A stretch of 64,000 nucleotides of DNA from Polytrichum commune. Lineage: Eukaryota; Streptophyta; Polytrichopsida; Polytrichales; Polytrichaceae. The notes under the pieces are model-generated. The model saw only the letters and a program-made list of their open reading frames with translations. It was not told the DNA's origin and did no database searches. Location of the stretch: contig OX485805.1 of NCBI GenBank assembly GCA_950295325.1, positions 8,310,501 through 8,374,500 on the forward strand. Direction: 5' to 3'. The translations under genes and the position numbers were made by a program. Positions 1-12,482 of this stretch are shown one piece after another (position 1 is the first letter of the stretch; every line of letters begins with the position of its first letter).

Positions 1-584
1 GTGAAGTTTAAAACCCAAAATCCTACGAAACTCACATAAAGTCCATGCTTAGATGGCCGGGAATTCGTGGCACTCAAATCAAATCATCCGTGGGAGCTCA
101 TTCATCTCATTGGATGAGATCAACTACTTTAGTATGACCCTTTTGGTGTCGGCTCCTTGTCTCAAGGTGACCGAAAATACTTAAGTTTGGTGTGTTAAAC
201 CACCCCAACCTAATTCAAAGAATGTTAAGAAATACAAAGTTTAGTGCATCTAAAAATGAGTGCCTAGTGTAGAGGAAGTGGGTGCATCATGGGTTGCCAA
301 CTATCATTACATGTGCGGTTATTTAAAAAAGATTATTATATCATTTTATTAAGCCATTTAAGGCTCCTTGCCCCCTCACCTTCTCATCTTTGTGTGAACG
401 GCTTTTCTCCAACTTTCCATGTTTTTCTTTCCCCTCTTCATTATTTCTCTTGCACTTTCATCTTTGTCACATTCTTACAATTTTACAATTTCTCTCACAT
501 CACTCACCTTGCATTCATTTTTGCAATATATTGTTTTTCTCAAAGTGTATTGTTTAGGGTCTCAGAGGTTCATTGTCTCATTGA
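1..584. other. No gene seen
   Basis: AT-rich sequence with pyrimidine-rich stretches around 360-500. The open frames here are short, Ser/Phe-rich and low in complexity, and resemble no family I know. I see no RNA gene or clear promoter. Confidence 0.5.
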
Positions 585-712
585 TTTGCTTTATTCATTT
601 GAGTTATAATTCTATGGATTCCTCCTAGATCAGTAAATCTCAAACTTCAACCTCTTATTTTGTAACTGCTCGACCTGCTCGACCTGCTCATTTGTAACTA
701 ACCCATGATGGT
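585..712 (+). repeat. Fragment of hAT-like MITE family A
   Basis: This matches the 3' half of the family A element best seen at 26683-26909: the TATGGATTCCTCCTAGATCAG core, then the end TTTGTAACTAAC. A 9-bp unit (CGACCTGCT) is tandemly repeated at about 664-690, which is not in the other copies. The left terminus is missing, so no target duplication can be read. Confidence 0.6.
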
Positions 713-777
713 TCTCACAAAGCCTTGATTATGTCGTTAGTTTATCTGAGAACAGGTTGTACAGTGCCAAACTCGTT

Positions 778-1131
778 GAAATAGTATGATATTTAATGTC
801 GCTATAGCAACATTTCGGATGACATTTTGTTATGAATAAGTAAACAAATATTGTCATGAATGATCATGGAATCACCCATTGGGCAAAAAAGCATACCTTC
901 TCTCGTCAGCAATTTGTGATGAAATAATGTCATGGATGATTGAAATTTGAATGAAAACTCACTTTATAAATTACAAGAATTGCAACACAATAAATCTATA
1001 ATTCTCCAAAGGTTTTTAACGAATGACAACTAATGTTGGGTTCACATTTAGTGTTGATGACACTACACCATGGTTGACAATTAGTATTGAGCAAGACGAT
1101 TAGAATTGGTGACACTAAATATCATATTGTC
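778..1131 (-). repeat. Dispersed element D, left copy (inverted)
   Basis: The reverse complement matches 7728-8066 over most of its length, including shared stretches such as TCAAATTTCAA.CATCCATGACA and TTAGTGTCACCAATTCTAAT. The element ends look like imperfect inverted repeats (ATATTTAGTGTC and GACATTAAATAT), as in a small non-autonomous DNA transposon. This copy and its partner lie in opposite orientations on either side of the GDSL gene. Confidence 0.7.
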
Positions 1132-1464
1132 TGCTCATGAGCTCGCTCCCACTAGCATGCGAAGGTAGTCTGGATTGCTGCAACTATAATTGTTGCAAAT
1201 TAAAATTGTTGCATCTAGAAATTTTGCAGGCACCAAATTTTTTTTAGAACTCGAGGAGCTATTTGTTTTTGGTAACGAAGATTTATAACATTTCAGATGA
1301 ATTCAGGGGCATATACCCCTCTTATAACATGCCTACTTGCATTCCGAATAGCTTGTGGTGTCCGGGGAGATTTTAAGACATAATTCGTTGAGTTCCTATT
1401 ATTCTCTAAATCGAACCAGTTATATGTTGACATTTTTCATTATTTATTTATATATAACTCTATA

Positions 1465-1545
1465 AAATAATGGATAATTATTTTAAAACTTCAACTTGTT
1501 ATTTCTCAAATTTAACCTCATTTTTTTGTAACTAGCGATAAATTT
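1465..1545 (+). repeat. Short fragment of MITE family A
   Basis: Matches the internal part of the copy at 19086-19309 (ATAATTATTTTAAA, then AACTTCAACTTGTTATTTCTCAAA, here quoted in two pieces). Both termini are lost. Confidence 0.5.
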
Positions 1546-3034
1546 ACCCCATTCATTGACTAGATGTGATTTTTTTGGAAATTTTGTGCAGAATTATGGA
1601 ATATATTCCAATTATTATAATTCCAATAACTATAGATATTCGCATGGTTTTTAATATTGAATCAATTCTCCCAATAATAGTGGACATTGCCCTCTCGGAA
1701 TGTACCATTACAATCACAGTGGAAGGTTATTTGCAAGGTAATGTTTTAATCATCTTTGCTACTCTTCAAGTGACACAAATGGTTTTTTTTTGGTTTTTTT
1801 TATGATACCTTATTATGTTTATTGTTTGCTATAATCCATGAAATTGAAAACTCACAATATCTTATTCGAAATTTGTATCTTTTGTAGATGTTTCACACAT
1901 CCATTCATCGTGTCTTATTAAGGCAACGGAGGATAATGATGCAATGAATCCAGAGGGACAAGAAGATTACAACCCAATAGACGAAGATGAAGCCTCCAAA
2001 GGTCTTCCGCACTTAATATTTTATCATTATCACATATTATATTATCTCTATAATTAGATGTTCCATATTGGTTCTCTTAAAATAAATTTCATTATATTAT
2101 TATATTATTATATTAATTCTTTTGAGTTCATCAATTATGTATTTATTTCCTAACACCTGCCAAGGGGGCAGTAATCAAAATTGACCCCTATAGGTTGGTT
2201 GTTGATTCAACCCAATTCAAGCAAAATGTAATACAAGGCCTCCCCCTCGACACGTGTTGTAAAAATTCACCCCCTCCCCTATGATAATATGCACTTCACA
2301 TGAATTAACCACAAACCTATTGAGGTCAAGTTTTTGCTAAGACCCCATTTACCTTGGTAGTAGTGGTGGGGTCCCAACTCAAAGAGGTGGGCATCTAGCC
2401 CAACCCTCAAGTGGATGTTGTGAACCCAAATATATAGAAACATGTCATGTAATATCCTTGATTTGAAGGTAAAGCTCAACATGCCATTTTATCACCTTAT
2501 TATTTCAATGAAATCACAACCACTTGGTAACTCGTATGCGATAATTCCCTCCCTCTACACAAATTACTAAATATAGACTCATTGGGCCCACACAACATAA
2601 TGTTATGAATGAGCAATGTCATGTCATGTCATGACAATAGTGAGCTCCAACACAAAGTTCCATGGGGCAAGGATTATGCTTGGGATAGTTCATGCGTAAT
2701 TCCAATGGAACCCTTCTCAAAGGTAAATTCAGTTTGAAATAAGATTTGTGAAGGGGAAAGCGAGGCCAAGGAACATCAATTTTAGTTTTTGGAATTGGAA
2801 CTCAACCATGATGTTGAATAAAGTTGTGGAACAAGTTTGATGTATACTTAAACAATTAATCTTGTAGGTGTTGCATAGTTGTTGCCAATAATGGGGGGGG
2901 GATTGAATTGCATCCTTCCCATGGTGTGTGAGGTAGAAGCACCTATCGCAGACCCTTTGAGCACTATAGTCCTTCTTGTTCCATCTAGCCTACTAATATG
3001 TGGCATTTGGCTCTCATCATTACAACCACGTAAC
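1546..3034. other. No gene seen
   Basis: Intergenic AT-rich sequence. The frames at 1566-1805 (+) and 2279-2482 (-) are short and show no known domain, signal peptide or conserved motif. A (GTCAT)n stutter lies near 2618-2635 and a G8 run near 2892. Confidence 0.5.
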
Positions 3035-3460
3035 GTAAGTGGGCCTTAAACGAGCACTTTTGGGTCTACAATTACTTCTCGTAGGATATGAAACACGCAA
3101 TTGGTGTGAGAAGATTAGCAAATCCAAATTATGCCCATCTTCATTTTCCTCACAATTTTTGAAGAACATATGAATATTTTATTCTTACTCAAAAGTGAAG
3201 ATTCTCTTTCTCAATAAATTATCACATAGGTCCCTTTAATTATGTTAAATATTAGACTTAGAATGATTAACAAATTTTGAACATGTAGTCCAATCTCCAG
3301 GCTATTGAAAACATGTCTTTTTGGTGTTTGTTCTACACTTAACCATGCACCACTCAATTTTAGATGTCCGTTTAAGATGAGTAACTGCACTTGACCCGTG
3401 TACCATAGAGCCAACATAACATTCTCAAGTAGGCAAGAAGCAGATCCCACAACTCACATG
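3035..3460 (+). repeat. Dispersed repeat family C, copy 1
   Basis: One of at least seven copies of a ~350-bp repeat recognised by an ordered set of landmarks: TAGGATATGAAACACGCAATT, AGCAAATCCAAA, a step around CATATAGGTCCC, ATGTAGTCCAATCT, then a T-rich stretch ending in GTGTTTGTTCT. Other copies are at about 15990, 28895, 32790 (-), 34195 (-), 39360 (-), 45158 and 59640. No inverted termini or target duplication could be recognised. Confidence 0.7.
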
Positions 3461-3920
3461 ATCACTTTGAAACAATTCCGAATTAATTCCTGAACGTCAA
3501 ACTCTTCAATTGAAGTTGAGAAGAGGGAGACACCTCATACACTACCCACGGAGGGATGTATGATTCAACACTTGGAGTGCCGGAGGGTAGTTTCCACGTG
3601 GGATTCGACAAGGTCACTGTGAAACTGACATGTCGAAACTTATTTCGCTCAAAAACCAATTATTTTGTGTTGAAGCAGACAGCACCGTACATGATAATCT
3701 TGAATGAACAAGTTTTCAAGGTTATAAAGTTTCTCACTAAACTTCTCACAAACGGTCTCATCGTATACGTTAATCTATGATCCACCTCCGTCCCTTCTTT
3801 GCACTGATAATTCAGTGGTTCATCAAGAATTTCCAACCAGCAACTGCAAGCTGTTTCCAATGGAAGTCTAACTTAGATGAAGGGCAAATCCAATCGGATG
3901 CAACTCTAGGACCCATTTAT

Positions 3921-6900
3921 CTAACAGAAATCTTTGAAACTCAGGTCACAACGCTGTGACAGGTTGAGGGAAGGAGAAACAAATCGCCCTGTAAGGAGCA
4001 TCTTTGCCGATTCGCTGTAAAATGCTTGTGTGTAGTGAATCCCGTCCCAATTAAGGTATGTTTGCGGAGTGGAGCACGCACTGCTGATGTTGACAAAATT
4101 TGAGCTGTTTGTGGGCACGGCGCCACTGTTTCCGCAGTTCACGTAAGGGTTGTAATTGTAAGGTGGGCCGTATCCGCAACATGCTTGTTGAATGTTGTTG
4201 AATCCTGTGCAAAATTAGGTGATAATCAAAGAACGAGGAATTAGTAAGCCGCTGGACTCGATCCTCTAAATTATGGCAAAGATCCTCATAATTTAAAGTA
4301 AAGAAAAGAAAAATTAGGGTTTGTCAGTTGAATGAACTATATAACTCATGCTAATGTTGACAAACATAGTCCAGTCCAATCACACTTGCATGAAACTTAA
4401 CATCAAATGTAAAGAAACATTGCTACCAAAAGATGCTCTTGATTATAGAGTGTTGATGATGCCAACCTAAGGTTAGCATGAAGGAGAAATGCCTCACCCT
4501 TGATTTGATCATAGACTTAGGCTCATATGTAAACTTGGGAGGGAGCCCTTTACCTAACTATGTGTACAATGTGCATCAATATGTGCAATTAGATTGCCTC
4601 ACACTAATATATCAACAATACACACTATTTGAAATATATACTACCACAATAATATAGAACAAAAATAAAGTTGTATTGTGGTTGCTATATGGATGAATTA
4701 ACAAAGTTATAAGTTTTTGTGATCTGGTTCAGACATGGCAAGGTAAATTGCTTGGGTGAAGAGGTGATTTATTCACTATGTGACCAAGTTATGGCTCCCA
4801 AGCCATCACCTTTGAGAATACATACCAATTTAGGCTACTAGGATCCAAATTTCTCTACAATTAAACCCAAATTCTCCATCCACACTCACTGAACACTCGA
4901 CATTTATTAGAACTGAATTTTGTAATGAAAAGAAAACAATGACCATTTAAGATCCGTCTACCTTATGTCATGCAATGATTTCATGCAAAATGAATGGAAA
5001 AATTAGATTGGGTGAGTGTGTTCATCTCACCATATGTAGAGGGGTTTTTAAGGATGTCATAAGTCGCATTGTACCAATCAAACATATACAAATTGGTGCC
5101 ATCGTTGCTGTAATTTTGCTGCAACGCCCATGATTGTTTGGTTAAGCTGCGCGTTGTAAGCTTCGTTAATTGCATTGTATGCCGTCAGACATCCCTGGGC
5201 ATCATGTGGGCTAAACTGCCCTAGAATGGTCTTGAATGCCGGAAGGCAACCTTGTGGAGGGGTATTCGACAAGAAAATGAATCTCGCCCCACTATCATGA
5301 AGCCTCTGCACTTGAAGTCAGGCAACAATTTAGTGGGTGAACCACTACCTCTTCCCATACTTACAAGAATTAAATAATCTATTGCAGCAACTTGCATATA
5401 TACTAGTGATGGTCTGCAATATAGGTGATTGCACAGGTATCAATAATGAACATAAATTATGAACCTACCCATAGGTATCAAGATTGTAATTCTTAATAGT
5501 CAAATATTGGTATATGGTGGGAACATCAAAGTGAGAAACTTTGCAAACTTGAGTTATTAGTTAGATCAATACCACTATAAAACATATTGGTACTAAGCCA
5601 ATTTTGCCTAGGTGTGAAGATTCTTGCATGATGTATAGAACCGAATGGTATTGGATACCAAAACATTGTCAATTATCCATACTCCACCGGTATCAGAAAT
5701 TATGATATCCTAATTATAGATACCCAAATGGTATCAATAGAAGACGATACCAGACCAACACTGGTACATTCCAGTGTTGGCTGGTAAGTACTCAATAGAT
5801 AATCTGGACATCAATATGGAATTAAAAAGCATACCAAAACAAAAGTAATAAATAAATAAATCTGAATATATGATATCATCATTGGAGGTGATGCGTAATG
5901 ATCTGACCACTATGGCGTCTCGGACTGCGGCAAGCATTTGGGGGAGGATCGTGGATATGATTTGAGAAGGGGGTTGTTGGTTGTAAATTGCCGCAATAGC
6001 GATGTCATTGCCTCCAATCTCATTTATGAAGTGCATACTGGTGGTGAACGCATCGAATTCGGGCTCATACAAACCTCGTGCTGCTTGGTGAAATCACCCA
6101 CATTATCAATCACCACAAACTTCTATGCTTCCAAATTTTGGTCACAAAACTCATTATGGAAAGCTAGCTATGTAGCTATTAAGCCCTTATGAAAATGATA
6201 CATGACATGTGGTTCGCAGGAACCAATTTGATCGAAGGAGTAGCCCAAAATCATAAACTTGTGTCAGCCATTCATCGGTAAGGATAATGTAAAAAAGAAC
6301 AACGTACGATAACCAGGCGTCTGGTAGATTTTCTTGAAGTAAATATACTGGTCGATTTGAAGCTTTAAGTAGAACGGATTGAGGGTCGTGTCTGCATGAG
6401 CTGAAGCTCCAGCGTAGGCGAAGTTTGCACCGTGAACGTAATATTCGTGGTTCAATGCGTGCTCATATGTGCCGAGAAAATTGTATCCAAATGACTTTGC
6501 TGCAGGCTCGGCCAGAATAATAAGATCAATTAGGAGATATGATAAAATGTGCGGCAACTTCTAAATTATCCCTAGCCTAATATACACCAAACACTTCAAA
6601 AAATCAAGTCTGCAGCAAACAATGTGCTGATGAAGTCACCATTTTGATGAACTTTTAAGGTACCTGTAAGCATGCTAAAACCCATTAACCCAACCAACAC
6701 CAAACACTCTAAAATTCTTGCACAATATGGACACGGTGATATCGAGAACAATATCTACCACCTTAACATAAGCTCTCCTGGGCCTGATGCTTTTGGGTCA
6801 TCTACCAATAAAACTCAGAGCCAGGCTCATAACTTTTGCTAGCAGAATTCAAAGAAGGCATACTTTGGTGCGCGGGAAATCCCTCTCAATCGCTAATACG

Positions 6901-7219
6901 TTGAAACAATTTATAGAGTGCACTTACCCACGAAGTCGATCACCAGGCGGCCATCCGAGAACCGATTCCGGCCAGGCTTATCCGTGAATGTATAGGACAT
7001 GCCATACGGATAATTCAAGATAGCCCCCGCAACTCCTGGGAAGGCAGCTTGGGTGTTTCCCGTATCAGTAAGTGAGTCCCCAAAAACAAAGATTCCTCGT
7101 GGGCATTGAATGAGGCCATCACCACCAAACGCCAAGTTTCCAAGAACAGGCAGAACCACAACTTCGCTTGCCATCAACGCTAGTACAAGCAATTTTATCA
7201 TCCCGGAAGCCTTCTCCAT
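3921..7219 (-). CDS. GDSL (SGNH) esterase/lipase, five exons, one frameshift
   Basis: Secreted serine hydrolase of the plant GDSL lipase/esterase family, expected to cleave acyl esters of lipids or cell-wall components. Exons in coding order: 7219-6928, 6499-about 6308, about 6080-5908, 5305-5031, 4204-3921. The start is the ATG at 7219, followed by a hydrophobic signal peptide. All four SGNH blocks are visible: FVFGDSLTDTGN (nucleophile Ser), GANFAYAGASA, INEIGGNDIA (oxyanion Asn) and WDGIHYT (Asp-His). Junctions 1, 3 and 4 agree in phase and rebuild family sequence such as VIDFVAKSFG and NPSTYGFNNIQQACCG. Exon 2's end is ambiguous (GTACGT at 6307 or GTTATC at 6313). Exon 4 is 275 nt, one base too long: the frame shifts near 5130 between NQTIM and the downstream YSNDGTNLYMFDWYNA. 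This means either a recent pseudogene or a base error. Without the extra base the protein would be about 404 aa, normal to slightly long. Confidence 0.85.
5404..5763 (+). mobile_element. hAT-like MITE family B, copy in GDSL intron 3
   Basis: It lies between exons 4 and 3 of the GDSL gene. The right end reads ATACCAGACCAACACTG, the family terminus; the left end (TAGTGATGGTCTGCAATATAGG) is a decayed mirror of it. The flanking octamers ATATATAC and GTACATTC agree at only five of eight places, so the target duplication is eroded. A second terminus-like sequence (CAGTGTTGGCTGG) follows at 5772, perhaps part of another broken copy. Confidence 0.6.
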
Positions 7220-7300
7220 TGCAATACGCCTTTGCACGACCCTAGATTGATAACAACAGACTCAAACTGGTTGTGCTAAGAGTGCGGGCTTGTTCAAGCT

Positions 7301-7310
7301 CTTTATAGAA
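7301..7310 (-). promoter_or_regulatory. Probable TATA box of the GDSL gene
   Basis: On the minus strand this reads TTCTATAAAG, a good plant TATA match, about 85 bp upstream of the ATG at 7219. That leaves room for a leader of about 50 bases. Confidence 0.5.
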
Positions 7311-7727
7311 CAAGATCAGACAGTATCAGGATTGCATCCAGAAGCTTGAACGTGCACACCGAAAAGCCAGTGGCAATAGTTGGTGACAAGTACCTTGTGC
7401 ATCCTGGAAGTTGGGCAAGATTACAACTAATTTGTGAAATTTTGTCGGTGGTCATGATCATGGCACATTCGAGTCCGAAATTGGTCACAATTGCTCATGG
7501 CAGACAATTTAGCATTCGTATTGACACAGTATCGAACGAGGAGAGTATGAGAGCTGCAGCTGGAGTTGGTCAAAGTGATGACGTTATTTTTGAAAAAGTG
7601 GTTCATCATCATGCTGCCCATTTTATTTGCATGTGCCACTAGGAGTTCAATCAGGAAAGTAATTGTTAAGGTGACAGAGACCGTGACCAGCTCTTATTAT
7701 TTAGTTTACAAAAAATCTAAACTAGAT

Positions 7728-8066
7728 ATTATATTTAGTGTCACCAATTCTAATTGTCTTGCTCAATACGAATTGTAAACCACAGTATTGGGTCACCAAC
7801 ACTGAATGTTAACCCAACATTATTTGTCATTCCTTGTAATTTTTTGGGGGGGATTACATATTTACAGTGTTGCAATTACTGTCGCTTACCAAGTGATTTT
7901 TCATCCAAATTTCAACCATCCATGACAATATTTCATCACAAGTGGTTGATATGAGAAGGTAAGGTTTTGGCCAATGGATGAACTCATCCATCATCCATAA
8001 CAGTAATTGTGAACTTATTAATAAGAAGTGTCATTCAAAAAGTTACCATGATGACATTTAATACCA
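7728..8066 (+). repeat. Dispersed element D, right copy
   Basis: Direct counterpart of 778-1131 in the opposite orientation. It begins ATATTTAGTGTCACCAATTC and ends near GACATTTAATACC. A run of G's near 7850 is private to this copy. It lies just upstream of the GDSL promoter. Confidence 0.7.
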
Positions 8067-8070
8067 TATG

Positions 8071-8093
8071 ACACTAAATATCATATTTAGTGT
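8071..8093. repeat. Perfect 23-bp palindrome ACACTAAATAT-C-ATATTTAGTGT
   Basis: Eleven-base arms around a single C, directly next to element D. The arms match the terminal sequence of element D, and related palindromes occur at 31029-31055 and 45539-45573. It is probably two element termini joined head to head or a very short MITE. Confidence 0.7.
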
Positions 8094-8099
8094 GGTTGG

Positions 8100-9117
8100 T
8101 TTTGCTACTACGCTGAGTTGAGACATAGCCAAGGTGCCAAGCTTAAGATTTTTTGTGGAGTTTGCAATGATTATAGTAGAGGCGCCTATTCCCAATTGAG
8201 ACTCCATAGGGTATAGGAATTTCGTTGGTTGATTGGCAAAATCTCAATTGATCAGTTATGAGCACCTCTACTCTATATTTAGATGAATTTAAGGGAGTAT
8301 GTGGCGAATGCATAAAACCTATGTGTGAATTTGGGTCGTGAATTCTAATTGTACACAGAGAAATCCAAGGCGACATGTTTGTTCTCATGAAGTGAACAAT
8401 AGTCTCACATCTAAAATAGTAAGTGAATAAGTGGCATCCTAGCTCGTTGCACATGTGCATATATGTGAATTAGCATCATGGGCCACCTTAGCCCCTAAGC
8501 CCATGCAACCATATACCATGCCTATGCACACCCACCAAAAAATAGTATGCATGTATGCTCACATTCATGCCCATAAGCTCCCCATGCCATGCCACGCCAC
8601 CTCCCTCGGGATTCCCCCCACCATATCCACCTTCTAAACCGTTGTATATCAAATCTGCACACAACTTTTAATTAAATAAGGAAAGGACTTGTGCATTTTC
8701 AACTTTGTGGGATTCTATATACAAACACTATATGATGTAATCGGAGACTTTTTGACAATTTTGAAACTATTCAAGGATGTGGTTTTCAAATCTGGACCAA
8801 TGATAACAACATTAAAATCCCATATGTCTAAATTTAGATTAATTGATCAAACATAAATGAATCAAAGTGAACAAAAAGTGAACCATACATGAAAATATTT
8901 GTGAATAAAATGAGAAATTGTTGCTAGTTGAAGGGAAGATGAGGAGAATGATTGGAAATTGAATCTATTCAATGGGTTTGAAACACACATATAATGGAAA
9001 CATCAATAATGTCTTGAAGACCTTTAAATAGAGTCGATAACCAAGCACTACGTTCTAGGTTTGAATACACACATTTAGGAAGTCCGTAGATGAATCTAGT
9101 CCCACTAGTATGTCCCA
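8100..9117. other. No gene seen
   Basis: Frames at 8143-8460 (-) and 8455-8637 (+) are short and unlike known proteins. The sequence is AT-rich and no RNA gene or regulatory element could be recognised. Confidence 0.45.
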
Positions 9118-9874
9118 TTATTTTGTTTTTGCGGTTGTCTCTTTGTCTTTTGCAATTAATATAGCTTTTGCGGCGGTTTCTCTCTCTAATGCTCCAATGG
9201 CATCCATGGCTCTAAAAATATGAGGCCCACGGCTGTAGCCATGTTTGTTCACTAGCCCGGAATATGTATCGTTCTTCCATATACCCAAACGCACTCCCGA
9301 ATTATCCAACGTTGTATTGTAAGTGGAATATAAGGGCATTTGTGAGAGCGAATGTCTTGCACTTCTGTGGAGGGCCAAACAATGATTGGACTCGGAAGAT
9401 GCGGCCTTGAGGGCACGCCTATCTAATGAAGAAATTGAGGAGGGCCAGCCACCAACTGAGGGCGGAGCGACTAGTGGAAAAATATCATAGAAAAACATCA
9501 TAGAACAATATCATAGAATGAAGTGGGAAATTAATGAGGGGCGGTTTGGGATGGCCGCTCATAAAATGCACAGTGTGCTGATGCAATATATGAAGAGCAA
9601 TGATGAAAAAACAGAAGGGGACAAAGAATGGCACCTTGGCTTTGGGGACATCACTCAAGGGCACAATTGGCACCAAGGGGACATCGATGGGAGCATCCGG
9701 AGCATTCACATTGTTGGATGATGTGGGAGAATCAATGCATGTAGGGCCGACGATCACAAACCAGTTTGAGAGAAGAGGAATAGAGTCGATGGGGGGGTCG
9801 CAATGGGAAGCTTCCATGAGGAGACACCGGCTCGGCCCACGACGAGCGAAGTCATCATCCTTTGAGGATGGCAC
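9118..9874 (-). other. Decayed open frames, probably mobile-element-derived
   Basis: Two adjacent minus-strand frames (9874-9485 and 9501-9118, 129 and 127 codons) overlap in different frames, as if one coding segment was broken by an indel near 9490. The first is Pro/Asp-rich in its middle; the second contains a polar, Lys/Ala-rich end. I recognise no domain. GC content is higher than in the surroundings and a dead transposon-like gene follows on the plus strand, so an origin in the same repeat is likely but unproven. Confidence 0.3.
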
Positions 9875-10261
9875 ATATTGACATTATTTGAGCGTTCGTT
9901 TCTCTTTAGAGAGGGGAGAGGACGACAAGTCATACGCCCGACTGAGAACTCTAGGGGTGGTTGTTCACAACATCGTCAGCACTCCCGACATCCCTAGAAT
10001 AATCAACGGCCGAGGTTGCATCCACCGCTGAGAACTGGTAGAGGGAAGGTATCTAGAAATCCTTCATGTTGCAGGAAGGGGAGCCAAGGGATGAGGGGTG
10101 TCGAGAAAGAATGTCGACGACAACAGTGTCACATTGATGATAAATCTATGGGAAACAAAAATACATTCAAAGAAGGAGAAAACATTAGACATGTGAACCA
10201 CATGCACACATCCAAATGCACGGAGTTTTTTCAAATTAACTTATTAAGTTTTGCGATGTGA

Positions 10262-11330
10262 AGGATGTTCATATATACATCATCGCCGGGACCTAATGTT
10301 GCATTGCCAATGGAGTTGGACATGACAAAATCCAAGACGCTTTCAAGGTGGAGCCTAAGTCTCCTAATGTAAGGTGCTAGCTCATCATGGCAAAAGGCAT
10401 TTCAAAGAGGTGTTTGTGTTTTTTTTTTATGGTGGGGCACACGCACAATGACATTTATGCATCATTCTGCTATTGGAGTATGAAGTTGCATGAAGAGGAT
10501 TTTCCCATCACACCATTTCTCATGGAATCATACATGGAGTTGGACAATGTGTTGTTGGTGATCCCGCACATGATTAAAGAAATACCAAATTTCAAGTCAT
10601 ATATACTGAAGAGAGTGGACCATTTGGTCGGACATACCAAAGCACAATAATTATGCTTCTATATGAGAAATGATAGTGTACCCGCCATGCAATTCAAGTT
10701 TTTGTACACATTCCCTAATTGGGGCCCAGAGGATGGTATACTCGTGTGGCATTAACACAAAGATGGGAAATGTATGCTTCCAAATGAGGATCCAAAGCCT
10801 TACATACATGACCCCATGAGAATTGGGCCGGAAATCATTAAAGGTATATTATTTGGATTCATTTAGCATTGGAAATAGTTGTGTGACGAAGACATTACGA
10901 GACATGTTTGAGATACTCATGAACCGTTGATTACGTATTGGGATTGCATTCACTCGGCCTTGCTGGCATTTGGTGTTGATACCCGTACAACTTTGATACA
11001 AAGATTTTGGTCACAAAATCAATTGATAATTGTAAAATCCAACACCATGTTCTTCAGCAATGGAGACGTTCGTGAAGAGTTTGCAGTGGACGAGCATTAT
11101 GTTGGCCTTGCGCACAATTGTCCGGCTCCATCATTTCATGCGGCTATTGATTGCCATGAAGGTTATAAGGTCCTCGTATGTGCAAGAGATGAGGAGCACT
11201 CCAAACCAATCTAGTTGGTGAAAGCATTGTCTTCACCTAATTTTATTCGAGCTAGCCCCAATTTTCGTCAAATTGGAATGGAATTTTGCTTTCCAAGCAC
11301 CAAAGACCATAACATGCTATGCACCTATTG
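10262..11330 (+). pseudogene. Dead repeat-borne gene with VGHTHND motif (DUF7869-like)
   Basis: Plus-strand reading frames give a protein-like series: a stretch ending WQKAFQRGVC, a poly-T tract at about 10422-10431 with a frame change, then VGHTHNDIYASFCYW, LVGHTKAQ, FPNWGPEDGILVWH and later GLAHNCPAPSFHAAIDCHEG. The VGHTHND motif is typical, from memory, of DUF7869 proteins spread by plant and algal repeats. Several in-frame stops sit where the sense suggests Gln or Trp (after AQ, after VWH, in I*HWK*L, after SKPI), so most fit C-to-T or G-to-A change. Not functional. No element termini were identified. Confidence 0.55.
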
Positions 11331-11339
11331 AGGTTGGAA

Positions 11340-12482
11340 CACCAAAAATGGTTTCAAATTGACAGTGGACTTAGCGTACGGACGGGTTTGGATAAACACG
11401 GATACCATACTTTGTGCTTGGAGGTTGCACAAGGGTTCCAAATAAAAAACAATGACCATCCCCCAAAAACATATAGATTTGGTCAAAGACAACTTAGCAC
11501 GTATTGCAATTGCGGGAAATGACATCAAGAATGGATATGAAGCAGAAGGTGGTCTAGGGAAGCATAACGTAGGATGGGTTTAGTGTGGAAATAGAGGCAC
11601 TTTATAGACTTGATTTTTTTACAACTACATTCAAATTTATAAATAGGTTTGGGATGTGCATCATGGACTCTATAATCACATAAAACCATTTGTTTTTGGG
11701 ATTTGATTATTATTTTTGGCACGAAATTACTAACATTATAATTTTGTATCATTGTAATTTTGGGTGTAGCTCGTATTTTGATTATGATTTAAATACTTAT
11801 TATATTTAGGAATGTGGATATTATTTGCATACGAATTTGTAAACTGTTATGTTCCCGATGTCCCCAATATTATGTATGCTCACAATATTGACATCCCAAA
11901 CTATGGGTAAATTTTATTTTGAGACTTCCCAAAGTCTTTGATTAACGAATATAGTGTTTACACTAGACTTGCTCTTTTTAATGTGCACTTGAACTTGCAT
12001 CAATATGAGTTGAACACAAGTTATGTGTCAAGTGGTCCTTGGCATTCACCTTTTTCAACTTCATTTTATATTTTTATGTGAAGATGTTTGCAACAAATAT
12101 AGAATAGGAGATGAGGTTGGAGGAGAATTGCTTTCAATTATTGGGAAGTTATGCTTTAGCAATTTCAAACTTGCAAAAGGGGAGATAAGTTGCGAGTTTC
12201 ATTATCTTGATTAAAGTGAACATTATTTAACTAGACCTTCAAAGTCCATGGTCTACTTTTGATGGGTTTGCCCACCAGTAGAGATTCATACCAAGACGAT
12301 TGCCAAACCCCATTTTTGGCTACTTATCATCATTGGACTAAGATCCATCAATATGAATGTCAGTTGGTGACATGAAATTGATGGATCTTTGTCCTTTGAT
12401 GAATATTTGATGAATATTATATAACAATCCGGCTCTTAGTCACAAATGGAATCCATTGCAATGGTAGACTTTGTTATAAAAC
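11340..12482. other. No gene seen
   Basis: AT-rich sequence past the dead gene. The frames at 11319-11522, 11525-11752 and 12023-12214 are short and without known motifs. The first part may still belong to the same degraded repeat. Confidence 0.4.

Noticed and set aside
289-609. 106-codon Ser/Phe-rich frame
   Set aside because: Pyrimidine-rich low-complexity sequence, no family resemblance, and it runs into a MITE fragment.
7220-7237. GTG at 7237 as the start of the GDSL lipase
   Set aside because: Plant nuclear genes start at ATG; the ATG at 7219 directly precedes the signal peptide.
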